From JARRQB01 sp965368585 (lineage in GTDB: Bacteria; Pseudomonadota; Gammaproteobacteria; Chromatiales; Chromatiaceae), in assembly GCA_965368585.1 (NCBI GenBank), contig CBDUNM010000136.1, forward strand, positions 1 to 14,073: a stretch of DNA of 14,073 nucleotides. Direction: 5' to 3'. A program made the translations under genes and the position numbers. Under the pieces are notes generated by a model that was not told where the DNA came from, made no database searches, and was given only the letters and a program-made list of their open reading frames with translations. This document shows, one piece after another, positions 9,304-14,073 of the stretch. Each line of letters opens with the position of its first letter. Positions within the stretch are counted from its first letter, which is position 1.

Positions 9304-9442
9304 CTCGGTGGCTTAGTGCAAGCAAGCGGCTTTCCATCGTGTTCGCGATAGTTTCAACTTATCAGTATAAGATTAGCAAACATTGATGGTCGCAGATTCG
9401 TGAATTTTCACAATTGACTTATCTTCGCCAGTAGATTTGCCC
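9304..9442. promoter_or_regulatory. Divergent promoter region between tagH and the FHA-transglycosylase gene
   Basis: This 139-nt AT-rich gap must hold the promoters of the two divergent genes. On the minus strand TATACT (9364-9369) matches the sigma-70 -10 box at five of six positions. On the plus strand TATAAG (9366-9371) is another partial match, and TTGACT (9414-9419) resembles a -35 box, but none has a good partner at the right spacing. A small inverted repeat, GTGAA-TT-TTCAC, lies at 9400-9411 and could be an operator half-site pair. I saw no sigma-54 GG-N10-GC arrangement that stands out. Confidence 0.4.
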
Positions 9443-10897
9443 ATGAGCGAAACTGATAACAAGACGGTCGTTTTGCTCGCTGACCGGAAAAAACAAATCA
9501 GTTCGCAGATTAAAGTGGACTTCCCGTCGCCCGACGGCCGGCGCACAGCGATCGAGTTTCGCGAGCGCTTTGTGGTCGGACGTGATCGGGGGTGCGAGGT
9601 CTGCGTCCGGGATGACGGAATCAGCCGCCGACATTTCGACGTCTTTTATGACGGGAGAAGCTGGTGGATCAGAGACCTCGACAGCAGCAACGGGACCTAT
9701 GTCGACGGGTCGCGAATTCACCAGGCCCCCTTGACCGAAAGGGCCAAAGTCGAGTTTTTCGACGGCGGGCCTGTCGTCTACCTCTCAGTCGTCCGCTCCG
9801 GCCTCAGTAACCAATTTTCCGACGCCGGCAAGACCCGGAGCGAGTCCGACAAGGCCGCGTCTGCCGGTACCTCCGCGGTGCACTCCTCATCCGATCTGGC
9901 CGCGGTAACCAGAAAACACCGCCGGCAGTTTTTCGTCGCCATGGCAACCATGTCGGTCCTGTTGGCGGTCGCGCTCGGAGTCATTCTCTACCAATACCAG
10001 GGTCGCGGTCACGCCTTAGCCCTGGCCGAAAAACTGTTCTACGAGACAAAGTCGTTGGAACTTGAACTAGCCCGTCTGAAGCGCGAACTTGCCCAGCAAC
10101 CCGCAACAGCCGTCCCTACGTCGGTCGTAGACGCTGGCAATCGGCTGCAAGCCATGCAGGAACGCTACGCCAATCTGGCGAAAGAGCGGGAACTGATCGG
10201 CGGTCATCGTTCGAAAGAGGATTTATTGATATTCCGCATCGCGCGTATCTTCGGCGAATACGATCTGAGCATTCCCGACAACTTCGTTTCTGAGGTGAAA
10301 CGGTACATCCACACGTGGCGGCGCAGCGAGCGCTTGCCGGACGCGGTCGCACGCATCAGTCAAAACGATCGTGCGGCCAAGGTGGTCGCGGCACTGCGCA
10401 AGCGCGATCTACCGCCGCAGTTTCTCTATCTCGCGGTCCAGGAAAGCAACTTCAAGACCGACGCGATCGGTCCGCAAACCCGCTTTGGCATCGCCAAAGG
10501 CATGTGGCAGTTTATTCCGCGGACCGCCACGAAATTCGGTCTGGCCGTCGGCCCGCTCAAGGACCAGCGTCGCTACGATCCGCGCGATGAGCGATTTGAC
10601 TTCGAGAAATCGACCGAGGCTGCAGCGGAGTATTTGCGGTTTCTCTACACCACTGAAGCCCAAGCGTCCGGCCTGTTGGTGATGAGTGCCTACAACTGGG
10701 GAGAAGGGAATATCGAGCGCATCGTCAATCGCCTGCCCGAGAACCCGGCCAAACGCAACTTTTGGCGGTTGTTGGAAACTCAGATGATACCGGACGAAAC
10801 TTACAGCTACGTACTCAGTATTTTCGCGGCCGCGGTTATTGGCGAGGACCCCGAACACTTTGGTTTCTCGTTTCAAAACCCGTTGCGAGACCTCTGA
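9443..10897 (+). CDS. FHA-domain, single-pass membrane-anchored lytic transglycosylase (MltD-like)
   Basis: The 484-residue protein reads as an FHA domain (about 25-117; VVGRDRG 44-50, ISRRH 60-64, DSSNGTYVDG 80-89), a short polar linker, a basic patch RKHRRQ (157-162) before one membrane helix (about 163-184), a coiled coil (about 189-252), and an SLT domain (about 322-475). The basic patch puts the FHA domain in the cytoplasm and the enzyme in the periplasm. SLT motifs are clear: the catalytic Glu334 in QESNF, GMWQFIP (353-359), DERFDFEKST (382-391, as in MltD) and AYNWGEGN (416-423). Lytic transglycosylases cut glycan strands of peptidoglycan with formation of 1,6-anhydro-MurNAc. I chose ATG 9443; an in-frame TTG lies two codons upstream, and neither has a strong ribosome binding site. 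The neighbours suggest it opens the wall for the T6SS envelope complex; that role is inference. Confidence 0.9.
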   Translation: MSETDNKTVVLLADRKKQISSQIKVDFPSPDGRRTAIEFRERFVVGRDRGCEVCVRDDGISRRHFDVFYDGRSWWIRDLDSSNGTYVDGSRIHQAPLTERAKVEFFDGGPVVYLSVVRSGLSNQFSDAGKTRSESDKAASAGTSAVHSSSDLAAVTRKHRRQFFVAMATMSVLLAVALGVILYQYQGRGHALALAEKLFYETKSLELELARLKRELAQQPATAVPTSVVDAGNRLQAMQERYANLAKERELIGGHRSKEDLLIFRIARIFGEYDLSIPDNFVSEVKRYIHTWRRSERLPDAVARISQNDRAAKVVAALRKRDLPPQFLYLAVQESNFKTDAIGPQTRFGIAKGMWQFIPRTATKFGLAVGPLKDQRRYDPRDERFDFEKSTEAAAEYLRFLYTTEAQASGLLVMSAYNWGEGNIERIVNRLPENPAKRNFWRLLETQMIPDETYSYVLSIFAAAVIGEDPEHFGFSFQNPLRDL

Positions 10898-10900
10898 GCG

Positions 10901-10945
10901 CAACGCGCATGAGGAGACATTCCACGCGTTGAAAAACCTCTTTTT
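10901..10945 (+). terminator. Possible terminator after the FHA-transglycosylase gene
   Basis: Three nt after the TGA, CAACGCG (10901-10907) pairs perfectly with CGCGTTG (10925-10931) across a 17-nt loop, followed by AAAAACCTCTTTTT, which is itself an A5/T5 inverted repeat. The long loop and the gap of nine bases before the T-run (10941-10945) make it a poor textbook terminator, but it is the only candidate in the convergent gap with hcp. Confidence 0.35.
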
Positions 10946-10992
10946 GGCCGATCGACATGCTTAGACCGCCGACCGAAACCTGAAGCTTATAC

Positions 10993-11022
10993 GACCGCTC
11001 CAACACCAAATCTGGAACGGTC
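10993..11022 (-). terminator. Hairpin in the hcp 3' flank
   Basis: On the minus strand GACCGTTCCA and TGGAGCGGTC form a 10-bp stem with a 10-nt loop, starting 20 nt past the hcp stop codon. One pair is T-G: in RNA made from the minus strand it is a G-U wobble, while on the plus strand the same place is a C-A mismatch. The asymmetry favours a role in the hcp transcript, either partial termination or 3'-end protection. No T-run follows, so it is not a canonical terminator. Confidence 0.45.
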
Positions 11023-11042
11023 ATATACAGCCCGACTATCCG

Positions 11043-11516
11043 TTATACCTTCTTGCCTTGACTGACGTCATAGCCGGCGGGGATCGGGCTACCCGGTTTG
11101 TGCTTGTTGTCATACGGGGTGTATTTCATCTCGATCTTGGTGAAGTTGAACGACACGGATTCAGACGGCCTGTCGCCACCCGTACTCACCGAGTAGCTAC
11201 TGATCAAAGAGTCGGTCAGTTCATACGCCATGTAGGTTTCGAGCTGCTCGCCCGTTTGCACCAAATCGATTTTGACGAGCTTGGACGTTCCGACGCAAGA
11301 TTGCTCAAACAATTTCGGCGTACACTTGTCCATGTTCTTCACCACCGTGACTTCGCTCACCGACGGCGCCGTCGACTCCCGTTCTTGGGAGCTGCCGGTC
11401 GGTGTGGTAATTCCGCGACCCACGCCCCACTGGAAAGACTCACACTCGATCCAGCCCTCATGCCCGGCGGCAGTGACGTCGCCTTCTAGTCCTTCAACAT
11501 GCAGATAAATGGCCAT
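11043..11516 (-). CDS. hcp: Hcp, T6SS inner-tube protein
   Basis: Hcp forms hexameric rings that stack into the tube fired by the T6SS and can carry small effectors in the ring lumen. The 157-residue product begins MAIYLHVEGLEG and has the family segments GWIECESFQWGVGR, VTVVKNMDKCTPKL, ESVSFNFTKIEMKYTPYD and a GYDVS end; length is normal. Two ATGs lie two codons apart (11522 and 11516). The AAGGAG at 11524-11529 is 7 nt from the second and only 1 nt from the first, so 11516 is the start. It stands alone between convergent and divergent genes and has its own promoter and a structured leader, which fits the very high expression Hcp usually needs. It has no C-terminal effector extension. Confidence 0.97.
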   Translation of the reverse strand: MAIYLHVEGLEGDVTAAGHEGWIECESFQWGVGRGITTPTGSSQERESTAPSVSEVTVVKNMDKCTPKLFEQSCVGTSKLVKIDLVQTGEQLETYMAYELTDSLISSYSVSTGGDRPSESVSFNFTKIEMKYTPYDNKHKPGSPIPAGYDVSQGKKV

Positions 11517-11636
11517 TATCATTCTCCTTCGGATGTCGCCAGGTTAACCCTTGGGCACCTATGCCCCAAAGCCTCCATATCATCAGATCCCTCTGGAACC
11601 GCACTGCCAGAGGACTCACTTCCCTTCGTTAAATTA
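11517..11636 (-). promoter_or_regulatory. hcp leader with hairpins and three ANGGA motifs (possible CsrA/RsmA control)
   Basis: The leader of about 115 nt between the likely promoter and the hcp ATG contains two hairpins: CCTCTGG/CCAGAGG (11590-11596 with 11607-11613, 10-nt loop) and TTGGGCA/TGCCCCAA (11551-11557 with 11562-11569, one bulged base). It also has three ANGGA motifs, the core CsrA/RsmA site: AGGGA (11588-11592), ATGGA (11574-11578) and AAGGA (11525-11529), the last lying within the ribosome binding site. The first can also sit in a four-base loop closed by CAGA/TCTG. RsmA controls T6SS translation in Pseudomonas; control here is inference from motif placement. Confidence 0.45.
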
Positions 11637-11666
11637 AGAATAGTTAATTGCGCTGGATTACGTCAA
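11637..11666 (-). promoter_or_regulatory. Candidate sigma-70 promoter of hcp
   Basis: On the minus strand TTGACG (11661-11666) and TATTCT (11637-11642) are separated by 18 nt. The first matches the -35 consensus at five of six positions and the second the -10 consensus at four of six. The surrounding DNA is clearly AT-rich compared with the flanking genes. It would give a leader of about 115 nt. Confidence 0.5.
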
Positions 11667-11894
11667 TCAAAGTGTAATTATTACCGAAAATCGCAGCGCC
11701 CGTCCCTTTTGATCAGTCGTAGAATACGAATGTGCCGATAAACCATATCGGGTCTTCCGTCGCCGATAAACAGACTTTAGTCCAAGCCCCAGCAGCGACT
11801 TTCGGTGGGTACCTGACAGTACACCAGGGCAATCAAGCGGCCGGATGCGCTATGCTACGAAGAACCGCGCTACGGCTATCCCGGGAGGCGCACC
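11667..11894. other. Intergenic region upstream of the methyltransferase gene
   Basis: Together with the hcp leader this makes a gene-free stretch of about 380 nt. It contains a 10-bp direct repeat, GCCGATAAAC, at 11734-11743 and 11762-11771 (28 nt start to start), a plausible regulator site upstream of the plus-strand gene. TATGCT near 11848 resembles a -10 box but has no convincing -35. Short open frames across it lack family features or good start signals. A GGGAGG ribosome binding site at 11883-11888 marks its end. Confidence 0.4.
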
Positions 11895-13481
11895 ATCGCC
11901 AAGCAGAAAGCGTTAGGACCCGAAATAAACGGCCCGGACAGCGTCCCGTCACTCGCCGATGTCGACTACCCCGGCGGGTTCTATCGTGAACAGGCGCCCG
12001 TTTATCTAAACTACATCTGCGCCCTCAACAGGGTGCAGGGACCCGACCTGGCCGAACCGTTCACTTACTGCGAGATCGGCTGCGGTACCGGTGAGACGAC
12101 GGCATCATTGGCCGCGTGTTATCCCACGGGTTCATTCATCGGTATCGATCTGAGCGAGTCGCACATCGCGCACGCGGTCACGCTGGCGGAAAAAGGCGAG
12201 CTCACGAATATTCGGTTCATCGCCGCCGATATCACCGAAATTGAAACCAATTCGTTGCCGGACTTCGATTTCATTACCCTCCACGGTCTGTACTCCTGGG
12301 TGCCCACACCCGTGCAAGCGGCGATCAGAAAGTTTCTTTACTCCAAGCTCAAGTGCGGCGGCGTCGCCTACCTGTCGTACAATGCCATGCCGGGGTGGGC
12401 CTCGGTCAGCCCGTTGCGCCGGTTCTTTGTCGATCAGGCGCAACATCTGCAGGCCGACCCGATTGCGAAAGCCGAACAGATCGTCGCCATGTTGCGAGAC
12501 CTGCGAGAAAAGGACGCGCCCTTTTTCAGGGAAAACCCCGCTGCTGCCAACATCCTTAGCCGTCTACAGACAGCCGATCCACGCTATGTCGCGCACGAGT
12601 ATTTGAGTCCGAGTTGGAAGCCGCGTTACTTCGCCGATGTTTACCGTGAAATGACGGAATCAGGCCTGAACTACGTCGGCGAAGGCGGTGTCGTTGAGAA
12701 TCTTGTCGAGCATTCTGTCGCACCGGCGTTCGTCGCGGCGCTGAAAAACGAACCGGACCCGTGTCGCCGCGAGACTTTGCGCGACTTTATTCAGAACCGG
12801 TTTTTCCGACGGGATATCTACGCCAAGCCGGATCCGCGCCGCACGGCGACGCCGTCCACGGATCCGCTTAAAGAGACGCTATTCGGCTTTGTCGCCGATC
12901 CCGTTCAGATGCCTGACACGATTAACATCGTGGATGCCCCTGCCGTGCGGCTCAGCGGCGCCTGGCTCGAACGGCTCAAAAAGTTACTGGGCTACCGCGT
13001 ACTAACCTTGGCCGAGATTCTAAGCGACGCGGAGCTTCGATCGGTTGACGAAAGGGAACTGGTAGAGGGCATCAAGTTGCTTTCGGTCGGCGGATTTTGC
13101 ATCCCTTGCGCGACCCGCGAAGCCGAACCGCCCAGGGGCCCGTCGGAAAGCGTCAGAGTGGTCCCGGAAATCAACCAGGCGCGGCTTGTACAGCACGACT
13201 GGTCGAAAGCGGGGCTCACCCTGGCCTCGCCGGTGCTTGGATCGGGCGTGACGCTCAATGCTCTGGAAACGGCATTGTTGATCGGCGTGCAGCATACCGA
13301 TCCGTTGGAATGGGTCTGGTCGGAACTGAAGCACAGGGGCGTGCAGATCCAGGCTCAGGGTGAAAAAGAGCCGATAGCGGATGACGATCAAGCAAAGCGC
13401 GCGCTAACGGACGCGCTCGATCAGTTTCTCAAATACAAGCTACCGAAACTCGCCTACCTCGGAGTGGTTGAACCGGCTTGA
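11895..13481 (+). CDS. SAM-dependent methyltransferase with regulatory domain (protein-lysine methyltransferase-like)
   Basis: The class I methyltransferase fold shows motif I, EIGCGTGE (residues 60-67 from the start chosen here), an acidic residue after the second strand in GIDLS (83-87), and SYNAMPGW (161-168). The following segment (about 205-300) looks like the methyltransferase regulatory domain (Pfam MethyTransf_Reg) shared with rickettsial protein-lysine methyltransferases. The C-terminal 200 residues are less distinctive. The first standard in-frame start, GTG 12033, would begin only about 14 residues before motif I and drop the family-like stretch DYPGGFYREQAPVYL. The frame is open back to a TGA at 11814, and the only good ribosome binding site, GGGAGG (11883-11888), lies 6 nt before an in-frame ATC at 11895, giving 528 residues beginning MAKQKAL. 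Either ATC is used or an ATG was lost. The gene is divergent from hcp; the substrate is unknown. Confidence 0.82.
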   Translation: MAKQKALGPEINGPDSVPSLADVDYPGGFYREQAPVYLNYICALNRVQGPDLAEPFTYCEIGCGTGETTASLAACYPTGSFIGIDLSESHIAHAVTLAEKGELTNIRFIAADITEIETNSLPDFDFITLHGLYSWVPTPVQAAIRKFLYSKLKCGGVAYLSYNAMPGWASVSPLRRFFVDQAQHLQADPIAKAEQIVAMLRDLREKDAPFFRENPAAANILSRLQTADPRYVAHEYLSPSWKPRYFADVYREMTESGLNYVGEGGVVENLVEHSVAPAFVAALKNEPDPCRRETLRDFIQNRFFRRDIYAKPDPRRTATPSTDPLKETLFGFVADPVQMPDTINIVDAPAVRLSGAWLERLKKLLGYRVLTLAEILSDAELRSVDERELVEGIKLLSVGGFCIPCATREAEPPRGPSESVRVVPEINQARLVQHDWSKAGLTLASPVLGSGVTLNALETALLIGVQHTDPLEWVWSELKHRGVQIQAQGEKEPIADDDQAKRALTDALDQFLKYKLPKLAYLGVVEPA

Positions 13482-13867
13482 CCCGCCAGTCGCGCCGCCA
13501 TCTCGTGTTCGGTAACGACCGCCGAATCCAGCCCCGCGCGCTGCGCTTCAAGCTTTAGCGATTCCAGCAACTCCCGGCCAAAGGATTCATGCAACGCCCA
13601 CACGCCGACGACGTCGCCGTCAACACCGGGTCGCACCACCGCCAATAGACCCGGCACCCGCTGCAATGGAAGACGTTCCGCCCATTCGTCGTCGAACAGT
13701 GAAACCGCGGTCTCCCGATCGATATCGGGCAGCGGCGAATCCAATTTGCTAAGCAGCGCCCACTGGCCCTGCAGCCACCAGGGGTAAGCGGGGTCTTCGA
13801 ACAGGCCGACGACGGTATCGGGCGATTGCGTCGACAGGAGTACGATTTCGGCGGGTGCGCGGCCCAT
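13454..13867 (-). CDS. Hypothetical protein, family not recognised
   Basis: This 137-residue minus-strand product starts at ATG 13867 and reads like a real globular protein. It has alternating hydrophobic stretches (EIVLLSTQSPDTVVGLF, VPGLLAVVRPG, VVGVWAL), a tryptophan-rich segment (AYPWWLQGQWALL), a charged helical region and third positions typical of the neighbours. There is no signal peptide, membrane helix or recognisable catalytic motif. The frame is open upstream to 14038, but that extension is arginine-rich and is the antisense of the LysR-type fragment, so I rejected it; the ribosome binding site at 13867 is weak and the N-terminus may itself be truncated. It converges on the methyltransferase with a 28-nt overlap of the coding ends. 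It could be an accessory or immunity-type gene of the T6SS region; nothing in the sequence shows that. Confidence 0.55.
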   Translation of the reverse strand: MGRAPAEIVLLSTQSPDTVVGLFEDPAYPWWLQGQWALLSKLDSPLPDIDRETAVSLFDDEWAERLPLQRVPGLLAVVRPGVDGDVVGVWALHESFGRELLESLKLEAQRAGLDSAVVTEHEMAARLAGQAGSTTPR

Positions 13868-14073
13868 GGCCGCCCGCAGGCGCTCGCCCCAGGTGCCGCT
13901 GACGGTTTTCAAACACTGGCCGCGGCATGGCGCGCTGCCCAGCGGACGCAAGACAATCGCACGCTCACGGTGACGGCGGGCCCGGCGTTTACCGCAAAAT
14001 GGCTGGCACCAAGGCTCTATGCGTTTGCGCAAAGTCACCCGGACATTGAACTGCGCTTTTCCGCTTCGCTTAA
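13862..14073 (+). pseudogene. LysR-family (GcvA-type) regulator fragment lacking its DNA-binding domain
   Basis: From about 13877 the plus strand encodes a stretch typical of the end of the linker helix and the start of the effector-binding domain in GcvA-like LysR regulators: DGFQTLAAAW, then RTLTVTAGPAFTAKWLAPRL, then FAQSHPDIELRFSAS. The match is to the point in GcvA where LTVSLLPSF begins, about 90 residues into a normal protein. The window ends while the frame is still open. Upstream in this frame there is no helix-turn-helix sequence and no start codon with a ribosome binding site; that DNA encodes the minus-strand hypothetical gene instead. The regulator therefore appears to have lost its 5' third, most likely by recombination near 13870. 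The remainder lies outside the window. Confidence 0.7.

Noticed and set aside
9304..9442. Sigma-54 promoter, often found in T6SS loci
   Set aside because: I saw no convincing GG-N10-GC element in this gap or upstream of hcp. No enhancer-binding activator gene is present in the window.
10836..11024. Minus-strand open frame after hcp (MTVPDLVLERSYKL...), in the same frame as hcp after its stop
   Set aside because: It has no clear ribosome binding site, it overlaps the transglycosylase C-terminus by about 60 nt, and it contains the 3' hairpin. It is not an extension of Hcp, because Hcp ends at a normal length with a normal C-terminus.
11732..11989. Plus-strand open frames in the hcp-methyltransferase gap
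   Set aside because: The translations look random and arginine-rich, start signals are poor, and the second overlaps the N-terminal coding part of the methyltransferase in another frame.
13868..14038. N-terminal extension of the minus-strand hypothetical gene up to 14038
   Set aside because: This part is arginine-rich and low in hydrophobic pattern, and it is the antisense of the LysR-type effector-domain coding sequence, which has clear family motifs.
1..14073. CRISPR array, tRNA/rRNA, insertion sequence or integrase
   Set aside because: No repeated spacer-like units, cloverleaf sequences, transposase motifs or terminal inverted repeats were seen. The window is explained by T6SS and adjacent genes.

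Overview
The window is most of a type VI secretion (T6SS) locus from a moderately GC-rich proteobacterium, most likely a gammaproteobacterium. That placement rests on the gene families and base composition judged by eye; there is no rRNA or tRNA to anchor it.

Left and centre (1-9303, minus strand). Transcribed right to left are tagH (FHA scaffold), tssJ (outer-membrane lipoprotein), tssK (baseplate adaptor), tssL (DotU fused to an OmpA-like domain), tssM (IcmF, intact Walker A) and tagF (cut by the left edge). tssK-tssL-tssM-tagF are packed with a 3-nt gap or short overlaps. The order matches the fha1-tssJ-tssK-tssL-tssM-tagF block of the Pseudomonas aeruginosa H1-T6SS, where the next genes are the threonine phosphatase/kinase pair pppA/ppkA. 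A threonine-phosphorylation switch just outside the window is therefore plausible. Sheath, tube-end and spike genes (tssA, B, C, E, F, G, H, I) are not in the window.

Centre right (9304-10897, plus strand). Divergent from tagH is a protein with a cytoplasmic FHA domain, one membrane helix, a short coiled coil and a periplasmic MltD-like lytic transglycosylase domain. It looks like a membrane-tethered peptidoglycan-cleaving enzyme that could be placed or controlled by phosphothreonine signalling during secretion-apparatus assembly. It is the most unusual gene here.

Right (10898-14073). hcp (minus) has a structured leader with three ANGGA motifs, one inside the ribosome binding site, and a hairpin in its 3' flank. 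Divergent from it is a large SAM-dependent methyltransferase with the regulatory domain of the protein-lysine methyltransferase family. Its best ribosome binding site precedes an in-frame ATC rather than an ATG. A small unrecognised gene converges on the methyltransferase. The window ends in a LysR/GcvA-type regulator fragment that lacks its DNA-binding half, so the right boundary looks like a recombination scar.

How the parts fit: TssJ-TssL-TssM form the envelope-spanning complex, TssK links it to the baseplate, Hcp builds the tube, TagH and TagF are post-translational regulators in relatives, and the FHA-transglycosylase probably opens the cell wall for the apparatus.
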